Source: Plasmodium relictum | Taxonomy: Eukaryota; Apicomplexa; Aconoidasida; Haemosporida; Plasmodiidae | Length of the DNA: 64,000 nt | Assembly: GCF_900005765.1 (NCBI RefSeq) | Contig: NC_041685.1 | Span: 1,116,001-1,180,000, forward strand | Direction of reading: 5' to 3' | Part shown: positions 32,551 through 42,890 of the stretch, in pieces | How positions within the stretch are numbered: the stretch's first letter is position 1 | Layout: the number at the start of each line of letters is the position of its first letter | Program-made: the position numbers and the translations under genes | Notes under the pieces: generated by a model | Database searches by the model: none | What the model was told of the DNA's origin: nothing | What the model saw: the letters and a program-made list of their open reading frames with translations, nothing else

Positions 32551-34464
32551 ATGACAGTTTTAACAGTTCAAATTGGACAGTGTGGTAACCAATTAGGTTT
32601 TGAATTTTTTGATATAATATACAAATATATAAATTCGTCAAAAAATGAAAATTTTAAAAGTAAGTTAATTGATATGTATTTTGATGAGGAATATAAATAT
32701 AATAATAATATTTTCCCAATTATTGAATATGAGGAAAATAAAAATAGAAAAAGCTATATGAATGAAAATAGTAATATCGTCTGTTTAAATAATTATATAG
32801 CTAGATGTATCTTAATTGATATGGAGCCAAAGGTAATTGAAAAATGTTTACATTCTAATTTATCAGAAAAAAATTTATATGGTAACAATAAAAAAAAAAA
32901 AAAATATTATAACAATGAAGAAAAAGATATAGATGATGAGAAAAATCAAAAATATGTATGTGGATTGGATGAATACTATGAACCAACAAATAATTTTCTA
33001 AAAATTTTTAATAAAAATGGCAAAAAAAGAAGTAATGATCAAAATAATTGGGACGAAGAAAATATATATGAAAAATTTAATTCGGATGAAAATATAGGAA
33101 ATCAGAGTAAAGAAAGATCTAGTGAATATTTTACTAACGAATGGAAATATAATAATAATAACTTTGTGTATGGACTGAATGGTTCTGGTAATAATTGGTC
33201 ATACGGTTTTAATGTTCATGCAAAAAATATATGTGAACATTTTTTAAATTTAGTAAATAAAGAATTAGAAAAAAACGAATCAAAAGAAAATATAGATAAT
33301 ATATTGTTATTTCATAGCTTAGCTGGTGGTAGTGGAAGTGGTATTAGTTCATATATTTCATATATTTTGAAAGATGAATTTCCTAAAATAAATTTATTTA
33401 ATATATGTGTTTTACCTTATATGTTTGGTGAAATTAGCGTACAGAGTTTAAATTCAATTTTATGCTTATCTTCTCTATATAATGTATCAGATTGCATAAT
33501 TCTCTTTGAAAACGATAAATTTGAATTAATGTGTAAAAGAATTAATAATGAAAATATTAATACTGATGAAATTAACAAATATATTAGCTTATTTTTAGCT
33601 TCAACTATTGGATTACCTCTAGATTTCACTAATTTGAAAAATGGAAATAATTATAAATATTCGAACTTTATGAATTCTATTTTAACAGATTTATGTTGTC
33701 ATCCTAATTATAAATTATTATCAGCTCGCTATTTACCTCAAGTTTTTAAGGAAAATATAAAATTTGAATACAATTCTTTTAATATGTTATTAAAAAGAAT
33801 GCATAAAATGGTAATTAAAGGAAGCATATTAGACTCTGATATCCCAAATGACAAAAGTTTTATAACAGAATCTTCTAATTTAGATAATTATTTTTCTCAT
33901 TTATCTTCTAGAAGTATAAATAATAATAAACTTTTTTCTAAGAATATTAATATTCCCATATATTTAAATGAATCGATTAGCAATTCTTATGTAAATTATG
34001 AGTATAATTCAATATTTTTAAAAAAAAATTCAAAAAATGGTTCCCATAAAAAGCAAACTTATCATCATTTTAAAAATGTTGCAGAAAATGTACCATCCAG
34101 TAATTTTATTCATAATAATGTTATATTTAGTTCAAAAATGATAATGAGAGGAGAAATTAATGAAAACATTAATTTTGATTTATTTAAAAATCATGTATTG
34201 TATAATAATAAATCATTAAACCCCATGGAAATATATATTGATGAAAATAAGCAATTTAATTATAATAGTCTATCTATGATATCAAACTGTTTAACACCAA
34301 TTCCAACTTTAAAAAAAATTTTGCAAAATGCTAAAATGTTATATTCCTCAAATGCTTACATTTATCAGTACAATAATTATAGCGTAACTCATGATCAAAT
34401 TCATAATTCTTTAATGGAAGTAGAGCATATTATTAACTCTTATGAAAATTTATCATGTGAATAA
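32551..34464 (+). CDS. Delta-tubulin
   Basis: A single exon of 637 residues. It opens MTVLTVQIGQCGNQLGFEFFD, almost the delta-tubulin N-terminus. Further delta-specific blocks are ARCILIDMEPKVIEKCL, GSGNNWSYGFNVHA (about residues 211-224), the nucleotide-binding loop SLAGGSGSG (about 257-265, where delta has GGTGSG), PYMFGEISVQSLNSILCLSSLY, and at the C-terminus SSNAYIYQYNNYSV followed by a final helix. Two parasite-specific inserts enlarge it: about 110 residues between the N-terminal strand and GSGNNW, and a Ser/Asn-rich loop near residues 440-520. Delta-tubulin is needed for triplet-type basal bodies and axonemes; in malaria parasites that would be male gametogenesis. It stands in a window with GCP3, but the two are about 7 kb apart and not co-transcribed. 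Confidence 0.9.
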   Translation: MTVLTVQIGQCGNQLGFEFFDIIYKYINSSKNENFKSKLIDMYFDEEYKYNNNIFPIIEYEENKNRKSYMNENSNIVCLNNYIARCILIDMEPKVIEKCLHSNLSEKNLYGNNKKKKKYYNNEEKDIDDEKNQKYVCGLDEYYEPTNNFLKIFNKNGKKRSNDQNNWDEENIYEKFNSDENIGNQSKERSSEYFTNEWKYNNNNFVYGLNGSGNNWSYGFNVHAKNICEHFLNLVNKELEKNESKENIDNILLFHSLAGGSGSGISSYISYILKDEFPKINLFNICVLPYMFGEISVQSLNSILCLSSLYNVSDCIILFENDKFELMCKRINNENINTDEINKYISLFLASTIGLPLDFTNLKNGNNYKYSNFMNSILTDLCCHPNYKLLSARYLPQVFKENIKFEYNSFNMLLKRMHKMVIKGSILDSDIPNDKSFITESSNLDNYFSHLSSRSINNNKLFSKNINIPIYLNESISNSYVNYEYNSIFLKKNSKNGSHKKQTYHHFKNVAENVPSSNFIHNNVIFSSKMIMRGEINENINFDLFKNHVLYNNKSLNPMEIYIDENKQFNYNSLSMISNCLTPIPTLKKILQNAKMLYSSNAYIYQYNNYSVTHDQIHNSLMEVEHIINSYENLSCE

Positions 34465-34726
34465 AGTAATAAAAAAATTTGAATTTTAAATTTTTTAAAA
34501 ATAGAGATATAGTAATTCTTAACAATTATTTTATTAAAAAAGATTTAAATCATCAGTTTTTATATATGAAAAAGAGAAGTCATATAAATATATATACATG
34601 TTTCACAAAATATTTTAAATAGTTCCCAAATACATACACATTTTTTTCGCATTCTTTTTATTCAATTAAAAATTTTATATATATGAAAAAAAATTAAATG
34701 AAAACATGAAGTTTTTTTTTTTTTTT
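34465..34726. other. Convergent intergenic spacer
   Basis: Ends of delta-tubulin and Fip1 meet here. It holds only AT-rich sequence with a poly(T) run at 34712-34729. Confidence 0.5.
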
Positions 34727-35837
34727 TTATACTTCTGGGTTTTCTTTAAAAAAGTTAATTAAATTTTGTAACTGTTTTAAATCATCATTTTGAATCGGAA
34801 CATCTACTGTATCATTTTTTATTTTATTATTGCTGTTATTGTTATAACTGTTAATACTCGTATTGTTATTACTATAACTTTGTATAAAATTATTCTTAAT
34901 ATCTTTATTGTTATCATATGATTTATTTTTATTAGAATGGATAAAAAAATCTTCATTCCTAAATACCTGATTATCAAAACTATTTTCATCAGCTGTGAAG
35001 GTCGAATTATCTTTATTAATATTATTATGTATACTATTTTTATTATTATAAAAATTATTTTTCGTATTTTTATATTTCATTTTATTTTTTACATTTTGAT
35101 TTTTATAATTAAGATTTTTTGAAATTTGTAAATCTTCTTCATAAGTTGAAGTATTTATGTTACTTTTTAAATTTTCATTAAAAATATTATCTGAATTTTC
35201 AATTTGATAATTCTGCTGCTTTTCAATTCTTCTGTCAATGTGCTTCTGAACCCAATCTTTAAAGCTATTTTCATCAAAATTGTAATTAAACCAAATGCTT
35301 TTGTCACTATGATATGTCCATGGTTTTTCATGAGTGTACTCATATTTCATAAAAACTTTATTTTCTTTCGTTGCCTTTAATACTTGAGCATCTAAATCTA
35401 AATCTTCTATTTCTTCACTCTAAAAAAAAAAAAATTGAAGTAACTTAAGATATTACATAAATTATTTTTTTTTTTTTTCAAATATTATCAATATAATTCT
35501 TTACCTGAACCTCATTTTTGAGAGAATTATTTGTGTTTGTGTTATTTTTTTCTTCTGTTACAATGTATAAAAAATAAAAAAAATTAATCTTTTAGATTAA
35601 AAATAATTAAAAATTAATTTTAATTTTATTCTTTTTTATTCATTTTTTTTTACCATAATTTTTCTCTCTTGTAATTTCTTCTCTGTAGAAATCATCAAAA
35701 TTAGCTATAGACGAATTCCCAAACACAATAACCTATTCATATAAAAATATATATATATATATATAATAATAAAAAGTATAATTAAATTTGAATAAAATAC
35801 TAACTTGGACATTTTCTTCATCATCACTATCTTCCAT
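34727..35837 (-). CDS. Fip1-type polyadenylation factor, four exons
   Basis: Joined model: exons 35837-35805, 35732-35654, 35554-35505 and 35419-34727 (phases 0, 1, 0), giving 284 residues. The start lies in a tiny 11-codon exon, MEDSDDEENVQ, continuing VIVFGNSSIANFDDF: the acidic N-terminus that in Fip1 binds poly(A) polymerase. The Fip1 motif is at about residues 82-105: EKPWTYHSDKSIWFNYNFDE, then SFKDWVQKH, against the canonical KPWR..GAD.SDYFNYGF.E.TW..Y. The rest is Asn/Lys-rich and probably disordered, ending FFKENPEV. Fip1 links CPSF to poly(A) polymerase. Plant and human Fip1 are longer; yeast Fip1 is similar in size. The 'R-K-P-G-A-D' part is replaced by TYHSDKS, a divergence worth noting. 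Confidence 0.8.
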
Positions 35838-36612
35838 TGTTTTTGTTTTTATTAAGAATACAAGTAATTTTATATTTTTTCAATTTATATAAATCATTTT
35901 TATATATTTTTATTTTTTATATATATATAAAAAAAAAAAAAAAATGGACTTTTATTTTTCTAGAAATAAAATTATATATATATATATATATAATATAACA
36001 TATACGTATTTGTTTTTTTCAATGTTTTAACGTTACATATGATTTCCTATTTTACATTTACAAAAGAAAGTGATAAGAATGATTTTGTTAATATATTTAT
36101 TTTTTCATTTAAAGAAATATTTCATTTTATATTTAAAAAAAAAAAATATTAAAAAAGAGAAATATATTTTAAAACAGATTTATCTAAAAGGAAATATTTT
36201 TATTTTTAAAAAAAAATTTGTAATTTTTTTAAAATAATTAACAAAATAATATTTTATACCAAAGAAAAAAGAAAAATTTACATAAAAAAAAAAATAGTAA
36301 TTCAAGTTTATAGAAAATATTTAAGAAAAAAAAAAAAAAAAGTATATATAACAAAAAAAATTACACAAATTAAAAAAAAACCAAAAAAAAAAAAAAAAAA
36401 AAAAAATTAAAGAGATGAAAACGCTGAAATTAAATAAAAAAATTTAAAATGTTAAAAACATTGAAAACAATTATAGAAAATAATATATTTTAATAAAAAT
36501 AAAATTATACAAATTAACAAAATGTATATATATATATATATATATATAAAGAACAATAAAAAAAAAAAATAATGATAAAAAAAAAAAAAATGCTTTGCAT
36601 ACAACATATATG
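35838..36612. other. Intergenic between HisRS 3' end and Fip1 5' end
   Basis: Strongly A-rich with several poly(A) blocks (a long one at about 36390-36410) and (TA)n runs at about 35972-35993 and 36528-36549. No gene is supported. Confidence 0.5.
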
Positions 36613-38121
36613 CTAAAAATCATTATAGGCAGATAAAATGTTTTGTGAATTAACAGAGATTTGTTCTCCTGTTTTCAAATTTTTTAAGAAAATTACATTG
36701 TCTTTTTCTTGAAAAAATAAAAAGTAATCAGAATTTAAAGAATTAGCTTTTTTTAGTGCTTTTGAGAGTTTTATATTATTTTGTAATAATGAATAAACTT
36801 TTACATTATTATTTCTTAAAATATTTATAATGTTAAAATACTCTTTATGAATATCTTCTATATTTTCTTTCAAAGTAAAAGGAAAAAATGAAACAACATT
36901 TATATTTTTTTGTAACTTAGTTAATTCTAAATTATTCTTGAAAAGAATTTCAGATATTACTATATCTCCCATGGCAAAACCAACTGCGAAAATTTTCGTT
37001 TTGTTTAAAAAAAAATCATAACGGCCACCTCCACATATAGCCCTATAATTCTTATGCTTGTAAAATATTTCAAAAATGATATTATTATAATAATCTAATC
37101 CTCGTACAATTGTTAAATCTATTTGAAAAAAAGGATTTAAATTTAATTTTTGAAAATAACAAACTATATTTTTAAGTTCATTATATATGGTAGTATTAAA
37201 ATTTAGGTACACTTCTAATTGGTCTAGAGTAGTAATGTTATGAATTACATTGTTAAAGTGATTTATATCCTTTTTTTTTAAATATGGGCATTTTTTTCTT
37301 AATAGTAATTTAAAGGAATAGTTACTAATTTTATGAAATTTATCTAATGTATGTAATATTTTCTTTATTTCTTCTTGTGTATAATTAAAAGAAAAATCAA
37401 AAGATTTTTTAAAAATTTTATAGATAATGTAATGAATAATTTTTTTATCATTAATTTTAAATACTATATCATTATAACTTAACTTAATATAATGAAAAAA
37501 AGAAATTAAAATAGTGAAAATTTCTATTTCTGCATTTATATTATTTATTCCTATAATATCTATATTCCATTGATAATGCTCTCTTTTTCTACATTTGGAC
37601 ATTTTCTCATATCTAAAGCACTGTCCAATTGTGCACATCTTAAAAACTTTTTTAAAATTTTGTAAAAAATATTTCTTTTTATAATTTTGAGAAATATTAT
37701 CATTATTACTTTTTTTTTTTTCTTTCAATTCTCTTTTCTTGAAAAATAAGTAATTAATTAATTGAGGTGTAATTTCTGGACGTAATATTAGATGTCTTTT
37801 ATTTTTTATGAAATCATATGATTCATTAATATTACTTCTTCGAAAAATATTATAATTTTCTAATATAGGTAAATCATAAAAATCGTAAGAAAAGCTTTTG
37901 GATATATCTTTCCATATTTTAAATAAATATTCTCTTCTTTCATAATTTTTAGGATCAAAAGTTCTTATTCCCTTTACACTGTTAACGATTAATTTTTTCT
38001 TTAAGCGATAATTATGTTTTAGTTTTAATAGATATAAAAAAAAGGATTTTTTTTCAATTATATTTTTACAAGAACCCGTTTTTAAAAATATTATTACCAA
38101 ATAGAATATCTTTAAAGGCAT
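36613..38121 (-). CDS. Histidyl-tRNA synthetase, probably apicoplast/organellar
   Basis: A single exon of 502 residues. Class II synthetase with HisRS landmarks: GIRTFDPKNYERREYLF (the 'GTxDFLP' opening near residue 50), motif 1 region HLILRPEITPQLINYLF, motif 2 GQCFRYEKMSKCRKREHYQWNIDIIG, the histidine-binding segments IVRGLDYYNNIIFE and AICGGGRYD, and a short C-terminal anticodon-binding domain. It charges tRNA-His. The extra N-terminus MPLKIFYLVIIFLKTGSCKN looks like a signal peptide and is followed by a basic, acid-poor segment, the bipartite leader of apicoplast proteins. The length and short leader argue against the large cytosolic HisRS form. A second ATG-bearing frame overlaps the 5' end in another phase and is ignored. 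Confidence 0.85.
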   Translation of the reverse strand: MPLKIFYLVIIFLKTGSCKNIIEKKSFFLYLLKLKHNYRLKKKLIVNSVKGIRTFDPKNYERREYLFKIWKDISKSFSYDFYDLPILENYNIFRRSNINESYDFIKNKRHLILRPEITPQLINYLFFKKRELKEKKKSNNDNISQNYKKKYFLQNFKKVFKMCTIGQCFRYEKMSKCRKREHYQWNIDIIGINNINAEIEIFTILISFFHYIKLSYNDIVFKINDKKIIHYIIYKIFKKSFDFSFNYTQEEIKKILHTLDKFHKISNYSFKLLLRKKCPYLKKKDINHFNNVIHNITTLDQLEVYLNFNTTIYNELKNIVCYFQKLNLNPFFQIDLTIVRGLDYYNNIIFEIFYKHKNYRAICGGGRYDFFLNKTKIFAVGFAMGDIVISEILFKNNLELTKLQKNINVVSFFPFTLKENIEDIHKEYFNIINILRNNNVKVYSLLQNNIKLSKALKKANSLNSDYFLFFQEKDNVIFLKNLKTGEQISVNSQNILSAYNDF

Positions 38122-39201
38122 ATTTTATAAGAATCAACATAAGAAATATTATTGTGTAATAAATAGAATGTATCAAAATAAATAAAGCAAAATAAATGTT
38201 AAAATAATTTAAAAAATGGAAAAAAAAAAAAAAAATCTGCAAAAAAATATTTATAGTAATAGTATAAATAAATAATAATAAAAACATATTATTGTATTCA
38301 ATATATCAAATATATTATAATAGCTCAAATTGAAAAAATTAGTACATGTTAATTCTTATTAATAATTTTATTTTTAATTTTTTTTATAAAATTCTATAAG
38401 TGAAATAATTTTTTTGATTAAAATTTTACATTGCAATAGTGTATGTATGTAGGGAATATAATTTAATAAAAAAAAAAAAATAAATAAAAAAATACATTAA
38501 ATTTTTTTTTAATTATTTTGAATGTATTTATATAAATACATATACTTAAAAATATATATAAAACTTGTGATTTTTCTATAATGTAAATTCTCATAAAATG
38601 GGTATTCAAAGGAAAGGCATTTTTAATTTTTAAACCTTAGAATTTCAAGTTGTATGAGAATTATAAAACATTAATTTCTATTTTTTAGTTTCAGAACTTT
38701 TAATGTATATTTATAAAAAGATGGAAAACTATTAATGAATACTTTATAAATTTGAAAATTTTTACATACAAATTTTAGCTTTTGTTTCATTTTATATTAT
38801 TTTATTTTATTTTTTTTTATTTCATTTAAAAGTTTATAAAAATTGTTACTTTTGTCCTTATTTAATTTTTTAATTTAAATGATTTTAAATGAAATACATA
38901 TATATTTGTTTAATTTTTTTTTACTAAAACATATATATAAATATCTATATCTATATATACATATATATCTGATATATAATAAAATTAAGATATGATGAAT
39001 TTCAATATGAGAAATTCTATATTCTTATAAGTATTTGTCAATATTTTAATAAAAAAAAGAAAAAAAAAAAATCTTAGTTTTAATAGAGTAAACTATAAAA
39101 AAAAATATATACATATCTTACTTATATTTTTATATTTATAGCAAATATAAAGTATTAGAGAGCATTTAAGTATTTTTAAGAAAAAAAAAGAGAAAAATAA
39201 A
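38122..39201. other. Divergent promoter region (HisRS / XPD) with a structured RNA candidate
   Basis: No protein gene is seen. It holds an 18-base palindrome TGTATTTATATAAATACA at 38523-38540 and, at 38586-38670, the H/ACA-like hairpin described separately. The last 150 bases are A-rich with AG islands, likely XPD 5' UTR. Confidence 0.5.
38586..38673 (+). ncRNA. Candidate H/ACA-type guide RNA hairpin
   Basis: Seen directly: a perfect 10-bp stem (AATTCTCATA at 38586-38595 with TATGAGAATT at 38653-38662) closes a pocket of 8 nt (38596-38603) and 9 nt (38644-38652). Above it is an upper stem, ATTC/GAAT then an A-A mismatch then AAGG/CCTT, and a 22-nt loop. An ACA triplet stands at 38668-38670, 15 nt after the pocket and 3 nt from the putative end. 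This spacing is the rule for H/ACA pseudouridylation guides. A second hairpin with an H box is not obvious upstream, so this could be a single-hairpin form or chance. Confidence 0.35.
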
Positions 39202-42200
39202 ATGGTTGTTTTTTATTTAGATGGTTTAGAGGTTTTTTTTCCGTATGATTATATATATCCTGAACAATATGCTTACATGAAATATTTAAAAAAAACATTA
39301 GATAGTGAAGGACATTGTGTTTTAGAAATGCCAACAGGTACAGGAAAAACAGTTGCTATTTTTTCTCTTATAACTTCTTATCAATATTATAAAAATGATG
39401 ATGGGAAATTTATATTTTGCACACGTACGGTTGCAGAAATGGAAAAATCTCTAATAGAATTAAAAAAAGTTATTCAATATAGAATAAATATAATAAAACA
39501 GAGAAATAATAAAAAAATGATAGAAGAAAAATCAAATGAAGAAAATGTTTCAATAAGTTTACCAAAAAATGAAGAAATAGCTTATGAAGATACTATATCA
39601 GAAGATTTAAAGAACAAAGAAAGTCAAATGAAAAAAACATTGAATTATCATTCTTATGAAAAATTCGGAAAAAATAGTGAAATGTTAGCTATTGGAATTA
39701 GTGCAAGGAGATGTATGTGTATTAATGATAAAGTATTATTAAACCACGAAAGAGAAAAAATAGATGAAGAATGTAGAAAATTAACTGCTACATTTGTAAG
39801 AGAAAAAAAATATATTAATTATAAATTAGATAAAATTGGTAACAAAAATACTGATAGAATCTCTGATTTTATATTAAAAAATAAACATCATGTAGATATG
39901 GAAGATTATTTTGATATATATAATTCAAATAATACTTTGGATGAATATGACAAAATAGGATTATGTGGATATTTTGAAAATTTTAAAAAAGAATTTTTGT
40001 TTGAGTTAATAGAACCAGGAGTATATACAATTGAAGATTTAAAAGTTTTATGTAAAAATTATAAAAATACTTATAATGCATATGTACCAATTTGCCCTTA
40101 TTTTTGTGCAAAAAAAATTATAGAAATATCAAAAGTAATTGTTTTAAACTATCAATATGTAATTGATCCTAAAGTATCAAAGTCTATTTTTTTAGGAAGA
40201 GATATGAATCAAACGAATTTTCATAAAAATGATATCATTGTTTTTGATGAAGCTCACAACATCGATAGTGTTTGCTTAGAAGCTCTAAGTGTTAATATAG
40301 ATAGAAATATACTTAATAAAGCTTCTCTAAATATAAAAAAGTTATTAAAAAAAATAGAGAATTCAAAAGCAATTAATGAGGAAAAATTAAAAGAAGAATG
40401 CAATAAAATTTTACAAAAAATTAGATCTCAGAAATTGAATAAAAAAAAAAAGGAAGATGAAGAAAAAGGTGATAAAAATGCTAGTGTTGATGCGTCTAAC
40501 ACTAACATGAAAGGGGACCATGAGGAAAATATCTTTGAAGAGAAAGGTAGGTTACTACAAACTAATTCTGACAAAAAAAGGAACGTATTTGATTTAATTA
40601 CAGAAAATGACATAATAAATAATAACAAATTGCTTGAGACAAATGATAAAGATTCTAAAAAGAGAAGAATAGAAAGTGAAGTATATTTTGATGAAGATAT
40701 GAACTTGGTTTTTGGAGATTTAAATGAAGAAAAAATATTTGAGCAAGGAAAGAATGTAACTAATGATGAATCAAATTACGTTTTAGATAAGCAAAAAAAA
40801 AAAGATACAAATGATAACATAATAGAAGATTTGAAGGAAATGATAAGAAATGATATAATAGAAAATAATAATACCCATAATAGTAATGAAGAAAATAAAA
40901 ATAGAAACAACTCAATAGTAGGAGAAGATGACATTACCGATTTACATTTTAATCCTCTTTTATCAGAAGATATAGTAAAGAATATAATTATTCCAGGAAA
41001 TATCAGAAAATCAGAACATTTTTTAAACTTGATGAGGATAGTAGTGGTTTATTTAAAGAAGTACATAAATATATATGAAATAACATCAGAAGGTCCTTTA
41101 TCTTTTTTGTATAAATGCGAAAAGGATACTAAATTGGATACGTCTTTTTTTAAATATTGTTTTGATAGATTAAAATCTTTATTAAATACATTGCAAATAG
41201 TAAATATAGATGATTATTCTTCTTTAAATATTGTATGTAACTTTTGTACTTTATTGGGTAATTACTTTAAGGGGTTTATAATCATATGCGAGCCTTACCC
41301 AGAAGCTACTGGAATATATGATCCCGTTATACAATTTGCTTGTTTAGATTCTTCAATTGCTATGAAATCAGTAATAAATAAATATAAATCAATTATATTG
41401 ACTAGTGGTACAATAACACCTTTAGAATTATATCCAAAATTATTGAATTTTAAAACAGTATTAACTGCATCTTTCCCAATGTCTTTTGATCGAAATTGTG
41501 TATGCCCACTTATTGTTACTAAAAGTTCAGATTTAATTCCACTTTCTTCACAATTTTCTTTAAGAAATGATATTAATGTAATTAAAAACTATGGGATTTT
41601 ATTAATAGAAATGTGTAAAAATATTCCTGATGGAATAGTTGCATATTTTCCTTCATATATATATATGGAGCAAGTTATTTCTACTTGGTATGAATTAGGA
41701 GTTATATCAAACATTTTAGAATATAAATTAATTTTTATTGAAACAAAAGATATTGTATCAACTACTATTGCTTTACTTAACTTTAAAAAGGCATGTGATT
41801 TAGGTAAAGGAGCTGTGTTTTTGTCAATATGTAGAGGGAAAATTGCTGAAGGTATAGATTTTGATAAACATTATGGAAAATGCGTTATATTATTTGGCAT
41901 ACCTTATCAATATACTCTCTCAAAAATTCTTAAATCAAGATTAGATTTTTTAAAAGAAACTTATAATATACAAGAAAATGAATTTTTAACATTCGATGCA
42001 ATGAGACAAGCTTCTCAGTGTGTTGGAAGAATTATAAGAAATAAGAAGGACTACGGTATTATGATTTTTTCCGATATTAGATATTCAAGAAATGATAAAA
42101 AAAATAAATTACCCCCATGGATTATTAAGTGTATGGATATATCAAATGTCAATTTAACTATTGGAACTGCTGTTAATATTTCTAAAAATTTTTTACTTAA

Positions 42201-42318
42201 TATGTCTCAACAATATAAAGAAACAGGGCAAACAAAAATTTCACAAGACTTACTAGGAAATCAGATCAAATGTTGGCAGGAAGTTAAGTCTATTTTAAAC
42301 ATGGATGATTTCATTTAG
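39202..42318 (+). CDS. TFIIH helicase XPD (ERCC2/Rad3)
   Basis: A single exon of 1038 residues. The opening, YLDGLEVFFPYDYIYPEQYAYM, is nearly identical in pattern to human XPD. Walker A MPTGTGKT is at residues 43-50 and the DEAH box at residues 349-352. The Fe-S cysteines are visible as Cys173 (MCI), Cys191 (ECRK), Cys255 (LCGYF) and Cys298 (CPYF), in the same context as human C116, C134, C155 and C190. Later motifs include ILTSGTITPLELYPKLL (motif IV region), SICRGKIAEGIDFD (V) and ASQCVGRIIRNKKDYG (VI). XPD is a 5'-3' helicase in TFIIH for repair and for holding the CAK complex. It is about 280 residues longer than human XPD, mainly through a charged low-complexity insert at about residues 412-580, which falls after the arch/DEAH part. 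Not RTEL1 or FANCJ: the N-terminus and motif VI are XPD-type. Confidence 0.95.
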   Translation: MVVFYLDGLEVFFPYDYIYPEQYAYMKYLKKTLDSEGHCVLEMPTGTGKTVAIFSLITSYQYYKNDDGKFIFCTRTVAEMEKSLIELKKVIQYRINIIKQRNNKKMIEEKSNEENVSISLPKNEEIAYEDTISEDLKNKESQMKKTLNYHSYEKFGKNSEMLAIGISARRCMCINDKVLLNHEREKIDEECRKLTATFVREKKYINYKLDKIGNKNTDRISDFILKNKHHVDMEDYFDIYNSNNTLDEYDKIGLCGYFENFKKEFLFELIEPGVYTIEDLKVLCKNYKNTYNAYVPICPYFCAKKIIEISKVIVLNYQYVIDPKVSKSIFLGRDMNQTNFHKNDIIVFDEAHNIDSVCLEALSVNIDRNILNKASLNIKKLLKKIENSKAINEEKLKEECNKILQKIRSQKLNKKKKEDEEKGDKNASVDASNTNMKGDHEENIFEEKGRLLQTNSDKKRNVFDLITENDIINNNKLLETNDKDSKKRRIESEVYFDEDMNLVFGDLNEEKIFEQGKNVTNDESNYVLDKQKKKDTNDNIIEDLKEMIRNDIIENNNTHNSNEENKNRNNSIVGEDDITDLHFNPLLSEDIVKNIIIPGNIRKSEHFLNLMRIVVVYLKKYINIYEITSEGPLSFLYKCEKDTKLDTSFFKYCFDRLKSLLNTLQIVNIDDYSSLNIVCNFCTLLGNYFKGFIIICEPYPEATGIYDPVIQFACLDSSIAMKSVINKYKSIILTSGTITPLELYPKLLNFKTVLTASFPMSFDRNCVCPLIVTKSSDLIPLSSQFSLRNDINVIKNYGILLIEMCKNIPDGIVAYFPSYIYMEQVISTWYELGVISNILEYKLIFIETKDIVSTTIALLNFKKACDLGKGAVFLSICRGKIAEGIDFDKHYGKCVILFGIPYQYTLSKILKSRLDFLKETYNIQENEFLTFDAMRQASQCVGRIIRNKKDYGIMIFSDIRYSRNDKKNKLPPWIIKCMDISNVNLTIGTAVNISKNFLLNMSQQYKETGQTKISQDLLGNQIKCWQEVKSILNMDDFI

Positions 42319-42832
42319 TATTAAAAAAAAAAAAAAAAAAAATTAAAATAAATCTTAAATTGGATATGAAATATAAAAAGTAAAAAAAAAAAGAATAATT
42401 ATATATAATATAATGTAAAAACACCCTAATTATCTAAAAGACAAAAAAAAAAAAAAAAAAAAAATTAATATAAAAAAGTTTTTTTTGCTTTTATTTACAT
42501 TTTATAAAAGAAAAGCATAAATATAAAATGTATAAATAAAATTTACTTATTTTTAAAATATAGGATATTGTATTAGTCTATTTCGTTTTCTTTTTTTAGT
42601 TTTCTTTATTTTTATTTTTATTGTTTTTCTTGAAATAAAATTGTCTACTTTGTTTATTCAGTTTTGCATTATCTAATTTCATTTCTTATATATATATATC
42701 TTCATTAATTTCATCATTTTCATTTTTTTAAGTGTTTATATTAATTTTAAAGTATTGGTTATTTTTTTTTTTAAATTTACTATATGTTTGATAAAAATTA
42801 ATTATGTATAATTAATACATTTTTAGTTCAAA

Positions 42833-42863
<31 letters not shown>

Positions 42864-42890
42864 TACCTTAAAAAAAAAAAAAAAAAATAA
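42319..42890. other. Convergent intergenic region with a faint coding-like patch
   Basis: Mostly poly(A), T runs and an (TA)n run at 42840-42864. On the minus strand, about 42690 down to 42599, a short frame beginning ATGAAATTAGATAATGC reads 28 codons rich in K/N/Q. It is too short to call a gene and no convincing splice joins it to the uS2-like gene upstream. Confidence 0.4.

Noticed and set aside
42599-42690. A 28-codon K/N-rich frame on the minus strand
   Set aside because: Too short and not joinable in phase to the uS2-like gene; kept only as a note on that gap.
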